From NCBI GenBank assembly GCA_001940725.1, contig MDVR01000045.1, positions 1 through 54,355 of the forward strand: 54,355 nt of DNA. Direction: 5' to 3'. Below, piece after piece: positions 47,231-54,355 of the stretch (the first letter of the stretch is position 1; every line of letters starts with the position of its first letter). The notes beneath the pieces were generated by a model that was not told the DNA's origin, did not search any database, and worked only from the letters and a program-made list of their open reading frames with translations. The DNA is from Candidatus Heimdallarchaeota archaeon LC_2 (lineage in GTDB: Archaea > Asgardarchaeota > Heimdallarchaeia > Heimdallarchaeales > Kariarchaeaceae). A program made the position numbers and the translations under genes.

Positions 47231-48412
47231 ATGTTAACCGAGAAGGGTCATCTAGATAAAGAAGAAGATAGAAATTTTCATGATGTTCTAAAAAAAATAG
47301 ATCTAGATACAAAATGGGGTGGTAAATATTATGACTGGATCCTGTCTCCTATTAAATCTAATACTAAAATTTTATCCGGGAAATTAATCAATCTAGATTT
47401 ATCATGGTTACCAATTCAGATTTTACCTCGAAATTTTCTTTCGGGATTGCCAAATTTAAAGTCAATCCGATTGGATAACAATCCCCATATAATATTCGAA
47501 AATGGTTGTTTTGATTCTTGTCCGAGTCTTATTGAATTGAAGCTTCAATATTGTAATTTACTAAAGTTCCCTAAAAATGCCTTCACCCGAAATTCCTCAA
47601 TTAAGGAATTAGATATTGCTAACAATCCACTACAGATTATGAATGAAGGAGATTTCAACCATCTTCCTCGAATTGAAGCACTAGAAATCTCTTATACTAA
47701 TATAAGCGAGCTCCAACCATTTTGTTTCAAAGGATTGGATAACCTTACAACTCTCAATCTTAAAAATAATAACATTACTGCAATCCGTGAAAATAGTTTT
47801 CAAGGGTTATCTGCCTTAAGTTTACTTGATTTACGAAACAATGAATTGACCAAGTTTGATGAAAATTCATTTACAGGTTTGAATAATTTAGCTGAATTGA
47901 GATTAGATAACAACCAAATCGTTATTTTACCAAATACAATTTTTTCATTTTTGCTAAAGATAGAATGTGTGTCACTTGTAAATAATAAATTTTCATCCTT
48001 GGAGCGGATATTCGCAAATTTACCCAATCTTGTGAAAATCGATTTAGATACTAATTTGATTGAAATTATTGAGAATAAGAATTTCTTAAATTCTCCAAAT
48101 TTAAGTCATGTCTTATTACAATCTAATCTTATCAAAGAGGTTGAATTGAACACTTTTGATCATTTGAAAAATCTAGAAATGCTTAACATTCAAAATAATC
48201 CTTTAAATAGTAGAATTGCTCTTGATTTACCTCCACAGGCTTTGTTCGATTATTCAACTTTGATTAATGAATCAAATGAAAAGGATCTGTATGATTTAAT
48301 TACTAGGTATTATACAAACACAAGATTTGTAGATCAAATTTTAGATTCAGAAAAAGCTTCGGATAAAATAATTGCATTTTTGAGATTACTAGGTTATGGG
48401 TCTAATAGTTAG
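47231..48412 (+). CDS. Leucine-rich-repeat protein
   Basis: 393 residues. After a 50-residue cap, about eleven LRRs of 23-24 residues run from about 55 to 345 with the pattern LxxLxLxxNxIxxIxxxxFxxL (for example LTTLNLKNNNITAIRENSF). A polar C-terminus (DLYDLITRYYTNTRF) follows. No signal or membrane helix, so a cytoplasmic binding protein. The repeat type (…NSFxGLxxL) resembles animal-type surface LRRs. It is divergent from TldD, and its last 24 bp overlap the tail of the MoaD-like gene. Confidence 0.93.
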   Translation: MLTEKGHLDKEEDRNFHDVLKKIDLDTKWGGKYYDWILSPIKSNTKILSGKLINLDLSWLPIQILPRNFLSGLPNLKSIRLDNNPHIIFENGCFDSCPSLIELKLQYCNLLKFPKNAFTRNSSIKELDIANNPLQIMNEGDFNHLPRIEALEISYTNISELQPFCFKGLDNLTTLNLKNNNITAIRENSFQGLSALSLLDLRNNELTKFDENSFTGLNNLAELRLDNNQIVILPNTIFSFLLKIECVSLVNNKFSSLERIFANLPNLVKIDLDTNLIEIIENKNFLNSPNLSHVLLQSNLIKEVELNTFDHLKNLEMLNIQNNPLNSRIALDLPPQALFDYSTLINESNEKDLYDLITRYYTNTRFVDQILDSEKASDKIIAFLRLLGYGSNS

Positions 48413-48682
48413 ATTTCCACCACTCAATGATTGAGTGATAAAAATTTCGTCTGTGTCGTCCACCTCTTTATTAAAATCTTCTATTAGAATTTGATTAAGA
48501 TATACTCTCATATGTGCTCTAACTTGATTTCTTTCATCAATAAAACGAAATTTAATACCTGGGAATTTTTTGTCTAGATTAATAAAAACTTCTTTAACCG
48601 TATTTCCATCAATTTCAACAAATTTTAAATTCGATGTATAGGATCTCAACATTGATGGAATTCGAACTTTCAATTTAATCAC
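48389..48682 (-). CDS. MoaD/ThiS-type ubiquitin-fold protein with a tail after GG
   Basis: 97 residues. Beta-grasp protein of the MoaD/ThiS/ubiquitin-like group: KLKVRIPSMLRSY, VEIDGNTVKEVFINLDKKFP, MRVYLNQILIEDFNKEV and the end IFITQSLSGG followed by NLTIRPIT. In active MoaD or ubiquitin the GG is the last residue; here eight residues follow, so it would need trimming or acts without thiocarboxylate chemistry. Its ATG overlaps the BNR gene by 8 bp, so the two are coupled. In some bacteria MoaD-like genes sit beside sialidase-like genes; role unknown. Confidence 0.85.
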   Translation of the reverse strand: MIKLKVRIPSMLRSYTSNLKFVEIDGNTVKEVFINLDKKFPGIKFRFIDERNQVRAHMRVYLNQILIEDFNKEVDDTDEIFITQSLSGGNLTIRPIT

Positions 48683-49778
48683 TCAATATTTCAATAGAAT
48701 AAATTTCAGGTAGATGTCGAGTTATACATCTCCACTCATTGCCTTCATCAAAACTAGCCCACAATTCTCCAGCTTTTGTTCCTACATAAAGGCCCAAAGA
48801 GGATTGATTATCGTGTGCAGTTGCTTGTCTCATTACAGTGAACCAAGCATTTTCGGTTGGAAATCCTTTGTCTTGTCTTAGCCAAGTAGATCCCCCATCA
48901 TCAGAATGATACAATGCAGGTTTTCCATTAACACTGGTTCGAGGCCATACATCAGTTCCATCCATTGGAACAACCCATAACTTATTTTCATCCATTGGAT
49001 GCAAAATTAATGGAAATCCAATATCACCAATTTCTTTTGGTATATTCTCTCCTATTCTTGTCCACTCATTATCTGTCTCAAGATTTACCTTATAAACTCC
49101 ACAGTGGCCTTGTTGATAATAAATATCTGGATTACCTGGGTGTTGTTGTAGGTTATGAACACATTGACCCCAATCAGGGTAAGGAGTTGGTAAGAAATCA
49201 GCGAGCACATTTTTATTAAACGCCCCCCAAGTCTGTCCACCATCTTTAGTTTCAATAAATCCACCAGTAGACATTGCCAAACAAATATGATTTTTATCTC
49301 GAGGATCTACATTAATAGAATGTAAAAGTGGACCAATTGGTGTTCCTTCATTATTTTCAGTTATTTGTCTGATTAATTCATTTTGAGAAAATGACAAAAC
49401 TTCATCCCATGTTTGTCCTCCATCCTCTGTTTTAAATAATCCTTGGGGTGAGGTCCCTGCATACCAGACATCTGTTTCCGATGCATGTCCCGGGGTTAAC
49501 CAAAAAATAAAATTTACAGTTTTTTCACCAGAAAACCGAGGGGGTTGTTTACTCTCATTCCAAGAAATACCTCTATCATTGGAGATAAATACCGTGGGTC
49601 CTAGATGTCCAGTTTTTGCGGCAATTAACATTCTATTTGGATTTCTTTTATCACAGACAAAATGATATATCACATTTCCAAAGTATATTGGTTCAGATAA
49701 TTTCCAATCATTGCGATTCTGAGTTGCAGTTAAAATGAACGCTCCTTTTTTAGTTCCAATGCAAATCTTAATTGTCAT
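48675..49778 (-). CDS. BNR/Asp-box repeat beta-propeller protein
   Basis: 367 residues. Asp-box motifs SxDxGxxW: SNDRGISW, TEDGGQTW, TKDGGQTW, SDDGGSTW and SFDEGNEW, one per blade, giving a sialidase-like or VPS10-like propeller. MTIKICIGTKKGAFIL starts it and there is no signal peptide, so it acts inside the cell. Sialidase catalytic residues cannot be confirmed, so it may be a binding scaffold. Overlap of 8 bp with the MoaD-like gene points to a joint function. Confidence 0.9.
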   Translation of the reverse strand: MTIKICIGTKKGAFILTATQNRNDWKLSEPIYFGNVIYHFVCDKRNPNRMLIAAKTGHLGPTVFISNDRGISWNESKQPPRFSGEKTVNFIFWLTPGHASETDVWYAGTSPQGLFKTEDGGQTWDEVLSFSQNELIRQITENNEGTPIGPLLHSINVDPRDKNHICLAMSTGGFIETKDGGQTWGAFNKNVLADFLPTPYPDWGQCVHNLQQHPGNPDIYYQQGHCGVYKVNLETDNEWTRIGENIPKEIGDIGFPLILHPMDENKLWVVPMDGTDVWPRTSVNGKPALYHSDDGGSTWLRQDKGFPTENAWFTVMRQATAHDNQSSLGLYVGTKAGELWASFDEGNEWRCITRHLPEIYSIEILSD

Positions 49779-49862
49779 GAATCAGTGTCTTAAGATAATA
49801 TTAAGAATTTTCCTATAAAAGAAAAAATTTGAAATTAAAGGAAAATTTAAAATAATTACCAC

Positions 49863-50216
49863 TTAATTACTCTTGACAAAGGCCTTGTATTGAGATAATT
49901 GCGCATTAGGGATGTTCATTGCAATTAAAACATCTTGGAACACCTTATCAGATAAATTGTTAAATGCATCAGTTAATTCATTTGGTGTAGCTAAGCGATA
50001 TGACACACTTCTCATATCCATAAGGTTAGCGACGCGATAAATAATTCCATTTTCAAGTAATCGTCTAATAGCATATCTTATTGATTTTTGGGATGATATT
50101 GATAAAGCATTCCTAATATCTTCCTGACTCAGTATCTGAAACTCATGTTGAGTTAGTTTTTCAACAATTTCTAATGCAGGTTCAGGTAATTTTGTTATAA
50201 TAAAACTAACCTCCAA
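49863..50216 (-). CDS. Winged-helix transcriptional regulator, TTG start
   Basis: 117 residues. N-terminal winged helix (about 25-62: LSQEDIRNALSISSQKSIRY then RLLENGIIYRV) and a helical C-terminus. TTG is the only sensible start because TGA precedes it. A perfect 7-6-7 inverted repeat (50229-50248) 13 bp upstream and another (50359-50382) further on are likely operators, suggesting autoregulation. Family unassigned; MarR-like size. Confidence 0.72.
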   Translation of the reverse strand: MEVSFIITKLPEPALEIVEKLTQHEFQILSQEDIRNALSISSQKSIRYAIRRLLENGIIYRVANLMDMRSVSYRLATPNELTDAFNNLSDKVFQDVLIAMNIPNAQLSQYKAFVKSN

Positions 50217-50228
50217 TCAAATGATCCC

Positions 50229-50248
50229 CTAGTACAAAGTAGTACTAG
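50229..50248. promoter_or_regulatory. Inverted repeat likely operator of the winged-helix gene
   Basis: CTAGTAC-AAAGTA-GTACTAG, perfect 7-bp half-sites. On the minus strand a TATA-like TTAATAAAG (50251-50259) lies just upstream, so the repeat covers the expected start of transcription. Confidence 0.7.
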
Positions 50249-50358
50249 ATCTTTATTAAGATTTCATTAACATTGTTTTTTCGTAGTAATGTCAAGTATT
50301 AAATAATAGCCAAAATACTAATATTGACCATCAATAATCTTTAGCTGAAAGGCTTGAG

Positions 50359-50382
50359 TTTTGGTATTGCAACATACCAAAA
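50359..50382. promoter_or_regulatory. Second inverted repeat in the divergent intergenic region
   Basis: TTTTGGTAT and ATACCAAAA (9-bp perfect half-sites, 6-nt spacer TGCAAC). It differs in sequence from the 50229 repeat, so it is probably bound by a different regulator or forms a hairpin. The remaining 318-bp gap holds nothing else recognised. Confidence 0.5.
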
Positions 50383-50533
50383 AAATTCCATAGATAACAA
50401 GAATTGACTATAATGAAAAATTAAAAGAATTGATTGAATTAATTTGTGTAAGCAAATTAAAATCAGTAATCAGAAGAAAGAAAAAAAAAGGATAATAATT
50501 TGACACAATTAAGTATAAATTAAGTGAATTAGT

Positions 50534-50902
50534 ATGGCAGATGAAGACGCTCTATTGATAGAGATTAGTGATCTATTCCCAACTATTGGGATGGTAGTCC
50601 CTTACATAGAAATAAAATTTAGACTTGCAGGAAAGCATGGACAAGATCTGGTGGATGCAATTCTTCGCAAACTAGTAGAATCGGAAATCATGTCCCGTTT
50701 TGAGTTTAATAATCAAATTCACTACAAATCAAGAGAAGATATCCCTATTTCATTTGGAGTAAAATCAAATCCTAATCCTCCAAATAATCAAACTAAATCA
50801 TCTCAATTAGAGGATCTAAGTAAGATTGTTTTAGCAATCAGTGAGACACTAAATATTCCCGAAATCAATGAAATGGTAAATAATTATAAATCCAAATATT
50901 AA
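50534..50902 (+). CDS. Hypothetical winged-helix-like protein
   Basis: 122 residues. The first 75 residues could form a winged helix (VPYIEIKFRLAGKHGQDLVD, ILRKLVESEIMSRFEFNNQI), followed by a Pro/Asn linker and a C-terminal helix (IPEINEMVNNYKSKY). Not assigned to a family. It is divergent from the 49863 regulator and could share its control region. Confidence 0.6.
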   Translation: MADEDALLIEISDLFPTIGMVVPYIEIKFRLAGKHGQDLVDAILRKLVESEIMSRFEFNNQIHYKSREDIPISFGVKSNPNPPNNQTKSSQLEDLSKIVLAISETLNIPEINEMVNNYKSKY

Positions 50903-50931
50903 AATCAAAAAACCTTGTATAAACAGTAATG

Positions 50932-51600
50932 TTAGATTTTTTTCCTTGGTTTAATAATGAATCTACAAACATGATCTCCAGCTACTGTTCTATGAGTTGT
51001 TTCAACTTTAGCACCTAAAAGATCTTCGAATAATTCTTGTTCTACAATACAAGCTTCATTGTACTTATCAGCTACTGCTAGTATAGGACAGTTAAATTCA
51101 AGTAATTCATAAGATTTTTTCCCTGGTAGTGTTTTTAGTTCAACCATGTACCCTTCTTGATCACGTATTTTCGCTAAAATTTCTAGTTTTTGCAGAAGGG
51201 TACCATCGCTAATTTGATCCTTGTAATTACTAAGTAGGTCAGATTGTCTTTTTTTCAATGCATCATATACAGAGTTTCTCCCCATATTTTCACAAATAAA
51301 ATCTAACATACTATTTGTGATGGAAGAATATGCTTTTGGAAAAATATCAGAAGCATTTTTTGATAATCTGATTGACAATCTGGGCCTTCCTACTCCCTCT
51401 CTTTTATGAAATCGTTCTATAATTTCCAATCCCTCTAATTCTTTAATATGGTTGAGAACACCCATTTTTGTAATTTGTAATTCTTTAGCCAAAGAAGTTA
51501 GATCAATCTCTCCCTGTCTTTTTAACGTAATTAATATTTGACGTTTAGTAGAACCAAAAGATGTTACTAATGCCTTATCATCAGTAGACTGTACTTTCAT
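50932..51600 (-). CDS. SufR-like transcriptional regulator with cysteine motif
   Basis: 222 residues. N-terminal winged helix (about 18-65; ITKMGVLNHIKELEGLEII) with the GRPRLSIRLS wing, then a domain with cysteines in LEFNCPILAVADKYNEACIV and AGDHVCRFIIKP. The order matches SufR-type regulators, where these cysteines hold a Fe-S cluster that senses iron or redox state. Fe-S biogenesis genes are not adjacent, so the targets are unknown. Confidence 0.85.
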   Translation of the reverse strand: MKVQSTDDKALVTSFGSTKRQILITLKRQGEIDLTSLAKELQITKMGVLNHIKELEGLEIIERFHKREGVGRPRLSIRLSKNASDIFPKAYSSITNSMLDFICENMGRNSVYDALKKRQSDLLSNYKDQISDGTLLQKLEILAKIRDQEGYMVELKTLPGKKSYELLEFNCPILAVADKYNEACIVEQELFEDLLGAKVETTHRTVAGDHVCRFIIKPRKKI

Positions 51601-51684
51601 TTATAGAATCATATTTCAGTAGTTATTGATAATAAATAAATGGTTTTGTTTATAAATAAATTTGAGTGAAATTTTATTTATATT

Positions 51685-52410
51685 TCATTCTAAGTTAGAA
51701 AAATATAATTGAACTACCTGTAATCTCATCGGTAAGACTTCAAGATCGCAATATGTAATTGTACTAACGTTTGATGATCTAAATCCAAATTCTCTCGGGT
51801 CCAAAGATGTATCCGTTGGCATAATAATTTCCATTCTTAAATTACGGGACCCCATTAGCTTCATGGAGAATTGTTTTCCAGTATTTGTTTGTACCATCCA
51901 TTTCTTACCCAATTGAGATATTTTGTGTTGAAAACCAGATTGGTTTAAACTGTGATTTAAGTAATGGGTCAGCTCTTTATTATTATAAATATATGAATAG
52001 AAAAGATAGAAGATAGCAAAAAATAAACTGGAAATGAGCACAATAAAAATTCCGATTGACAAGTAATCTCTCAAATCATTATCTTCACTTGACAATGAGA
52101 AAATCTTTGCTGGAGCAAGTCTACCAACATCTTCTACGGTTTCTTGAGCTACATCTTGGCCGAAATTATCATTCTCTTTTACTGTAGCTGTTTCTGTAAC
52201 TGTGATAAATTCATTTGAATTAGAATTAGTACTACTAGTCATAGTACTATCCTCTGTAGTAGTTGTATCTTTTATGATTCCATTATTATCATTGGAATTA
52301 TTGCTTGAAGGATTACCAATTGCAGAATTAAGTAACAGAATAGTAATTATTCCCAGAACTAATGAACTGATTATAACTCTACGAAATGAAAATAATTTTA
52401 AATCATTCAT
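51685..52410 (-). CDS. Membrane protein with Thr-rich extracellular segment
   Basis: 241 residues. N-terminal signal or anchor helix (about 12-30), a Ser/Thr/Asn-rich acidic stretch (about 33-80), a second membrane helix (about 113-135), and a cytoplasmic C-terminal domain (QHKISQLGKKWMVQTNTGKQ, LRMEIIMPTDTSLDPREFGF). Its ATG overlaps the winged-helix gene by 8 bp, so regulator and membrane protein form an operon, which suggests a signalling unit. Family unknown. Confidence 0.75.
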   Translation of the reverse strand: MNDLKLFSFRRVIISSLVLGIITILLLNSAIGNPSSNNSNDNNGIIKDTTTTEDSTMTSSTNSNSNEFITVTETATVKENDNFGQDVAQETVEDVGRLAPAKIFSLSSEDNDLRDYLSIGIFIVLISSLFFAIFYLFYSYIYNNKELTHYLNHSLNQSGFQHKISQLGKKWMVQTNTGKQFSMKLMGSRNLRMEIIMPTDTSLDPREFGFRSSNVSTITYCDLEVLPMRLQVVQLYFSNLE

Positions 52411-52777
52411 GGTATTTTCTCTCCATAATTAATTGATGTAGTCGAGATGAATAATCTTCTCCAACTTTAATTGCAAGCTCTATCATCATGGCCATTAATG
52501 GGTGATGAGGTGAAATTTGAATGGAAAAATGTTTTGGAGTAAGTCGATCAATGATAATGAACTCATCCTTTTCCAATTCATCTAACACTCCTCGATAAAT
52601 GGTCCTTGCCTTTTTAGAGTATCCTAAAAGCATAGTTAATTCAGATGCAGAAACTCGTTGAGGACTCAGATGGGCCAGAACCTGCAATATCTTGGTTTTC
52701 AACGGTTCAAGGCTGGAAACCACCATCAAGAGGCGATAATACTTCTCATCGACTTTATGTTCACTCACCGACTTCAT
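52403..52777 (-). CDS. Winged-helix regulator upstream of the membrane protein
   Basis: 124 residues from the ATG at 52777; a TTG at 52798 is seven codons further up. A winged helix spans about 20-75 (KILQVLAHLSPQRVSASELT, then GYSKKARTIYRGVLDELEKD). A C-terminal helix follows. It overlaps the next gene by 8 bp. HTH family unassigned. Confidence 0.75.
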   Translation of the reverse strand: MKSVSEHKVDEKYYRLLMVVSSLEPLKTKILQVLAHLSPQRVSASELTMLLGYSKKARTIYRGVLDELEKDEFIIIDRLTPKHFSIQISPHHPLMAMMIELAIKVGEDYSSRLHQLIMERKYHE

Positions 52778-52898
52778 TATCGTATTACTAATTAACAATG
52801 CTTCCTAATAGATATATTGTTTTGATCATTCATATCTCTCATTGTGTCAGACAAGCACAAGTGATTTAGTATTAATAGATTATACAAACATAATAATT

Positions 52899-53849
52899 AT
52901 GAAATTAGGCGTCTACATTCACGGTTCCTCTCCTTTTAATCCGAAAGTCACTTTTGATGAATATTCTCAATTAGCAATATTTTATGAAAATGCCGGGGTT
53001 GAAACTTTATGGTTTGCAGATCATCTTATTAGGACTCCAGACCCCAATGAATCACCATTGTTTGAAACTTGGTCTTTGATAGCTGGTCTCAGTACAATTA
53101 CAGAAACGATAAAATTTGGCACTATGGTTTCACCAGTGACATTTCGAAATATAGGTCTTTTTGCAAAAATGATTTCCACCATTGATCACATGTCTAATGG
53201 GCGAATCATTGTAGGGCTTGGTTCTGGATGGTATGAAAAGGAGCATGAAATGTTTGATCTTCAATATCCAGATCTTAAAACTCGATCGAAATTATTAGAG
53301 GATAGCATTGAGGCACTAATTCAATTATGGACATCACCAAATAAAGTTAATTTTCAATCAGATTCATTTACTTTGAAAAACGCTTATCTTAATCCTAAAC
53401 CAATACAAAAACCCCATCCACCAATTTTAATCGGTGGTGGAGGTGAAAAAATTACATTGTTACAAGTTGCTAAATATGCTCAGATGAGTAATTTTAGTGG
53501 GAATATAGAAACAATAAAACACAAATTAACCGTATTAAAAAATCATTGTTCCAACATCGGTCGTAATTATGATGAAATCATACCTACCATCAATATGGCC
53601 GCAGTAATTGGAAAGAACCAAGGAGAAGTAGAAATAGGTGTTGAGCAATACCGAGATCGATTTTTACAATTAGGAATGACCCCACCCTCACTCTCCGGAT
53701 TTGCAGATAATCGATTGGTCGGAACTCCAGAACAAATAGGGGAACAAATTGATAAATTGAAAATTATTGGGGTTAAAGAGATTAACATCACAATTAATGA
53801 CAAAACTTCTGAAAAATATCTTCCAGAAGTAATCAAATTATATTCTTAA
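52899..53849 (+). CDS. LLM-class F420-dependent oxidoreductase
   Basis: 316 residues from the ATG at 52899 (MKLGVYIHGSSPF); an in-frame start at 52842 adds 19 residues that do not fit the family. Luciferase-like barrel: FADHLI, IKFGTMVSPVTFRN, GRIIVGLGSGWYEKEHEMF and PPILIGGGGEK. Archaeal relatives use coenzyme F420. Substrate unknown. It is the last intact gene before the transposase relic. Confidence 0.9.
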   Translation: MKLGVYIHGSSPFNPKVTFDEYSQLAIFYENAGVETLWFADHLIRTPDPNESPLFETWSLIAGLSTITETIKFGTMVSPVTFRNIGLFAKMISTIDHMSNGRIIVGLGSGWYEKEHEMFDLQYPDLKTRSKLLEDSIEALIQLWTSPNKVNFQSDSFTLKNAYLNPKPIQKPHPPILIGGGGEKITLLQVAKYAQMSNFSGNIETIKHKLTVLKNHCSNIGRNYDEIIPTINMAAVIGKNQGEVEIGVEQYRDRFLQLGMTPPSLSGFADNRLVGTPEQIGEQIDKLKIIGVKEINITINDKTSEKYLPEVIKLYS

Positions 53850-53966
53850 ATTTTTTATTACATAGTCTATTTGTATAGATATACAAACCATTACTTATAG
53901 CTATTCTGATCTTCAGTCCTTTAAATACCTAACTGACAATTCATAATTGATACAATCCAAGGATTG

Positions 53967-54355
53967 TACGAATTGAACTTACTACCTTTGGAATTAAAGG
54001 TGTAAGAGGACTAGGTAAGCACCCACCTGTCACTTCTTTTGATCATTGAAGGGAGACCGGAAAAGTTGGAAAAGTACCGAAACGTCATAATGACTGTCCT
54101 ACCCTGTCTTTGTTTTTAGTATGAAAAATTAAAGCTACAGGAACGCTGGTACTCAGTCCACGGACTGAAAATGGTCTGCCAGTGGTTAAAGATCACGGAA
54201 ACACTGCCTTTGTTGACCCCTGTAGGGATAGAAGCAGAAGGACGCACCGTTTTTGATATAAGAACAGAACCTAATTGAATATGCTCTTTCAACTTGAAAG
54301 AAAATATGATGGTGACATCAGATTTAGGGTTGCAGAACGTGATTTGTTATATACT
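53967..54355 (+). mobile_element. Decayed transposase remnant, copy B (inverted, runs off the edge)
   Basis: Plus-strand relic of the element at 41945-42699. Shared text includes GTAAGAGGACTAGGTAAGC, TGTCCTACCCTGT and a long block at about 54154-54255 coding for LPVVKDHGNTAFVDPCRD with RSRRTHR. Stops (for example after TSFDH) and indels break it. Orientation is opposite to copy A, so the two form an inverted pair. The rest lies beyond the window. Confidence 0.8.

Overview
The window is AT-rich archaeal DNA, and the best fit is an Asgard archaeon of the Heimdallarchaeia type. This is an inference from gene content, not a marker-gene placement. Archaeal signs are TATA boxes about 30 nt upstream of start codons on apparently leaderless genes (clearest at 20703, 21242, 29011, 39926 and 40795), a DHH/DHHA1 phosphoesterase, an F420-type luciferase-like oxidoreductase, a TldD/TldE pair and many small winged-helix regulators. 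Asgard-like signs are a tryptophan 2,3-dioxygenase, a membrane-anchored RING-like zinc finger, a FYVE-like zinc finger, a leucine-rich-repeat protein and many C-terminally anchored surface proteins. No rRNA, tRNA or CRISPR array was seen.

Layout. 1-20.6 kb is mostly conserved chromosome: end of a PLP aminotransferase, a stomatin-like SPFH protein, a PspC-domain protein, thymidine kinase, tryptophan 2,3-dioxygenase, then a divergent zinc/manganese uptake locus (binding protein on one side; DtxR-type regulator, permease and ATPase on the other) with two near-identical palindromic operators between. Dodecin, a DHH phosphoesterase, a 1082-residue helical-repeat protein, a ferredoxin, an old-yellow-enzyme-type oxidoreductase, a DinB-fold protein, a MOSC protein and an amidase follow. 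20.7-32 kb carries lineage-specific small membrane proteins, exonuclease III, a VIT-type transporter, a cluster of zinc-finger membrane proteins and the RING-like protein, then a MoxR ATPase with a VWA partner.

33.6-43 kb is accessory DNA full of duplication and decay. It holds an array of SnoaL-like and two-helix membrane genes in intact and broken copies, several genes interrupted by stops or frameshifts, about 2 kb of very AT-rich DNA, a tandem pair of unknown CxxC proteins, a G-rich patch and a decayed transposase. A second inverted copy of that transposase remnant lies at the right edge (53967 onward), so the two bracket about 11 kb of conserved genes: LysE exporter, TldE-TldD, leucine-rich-repeat protein, a MoaD/ThiS-like ubiquitin-fold protein coupled to a BNR-repeat protein, three winged-helix regulators and an LLM oxidoreductase.

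Most interesting points: (1) a recurring family of membrane proteins with an N-terminal CxxC...YCSxxC finger and a C-terminal CCxQxAxLxDKYCxCG motif, seen in intact and broken copies; (2) the RING-like and FYVE-like fingers; (3) a ubiquitin-fold protein with a tail beyond its GG, translationally coupled to a BNR protein; (4) the paired metal operators; (5) three genes each carrying an in-frame stop with good coding sequence beyond it.
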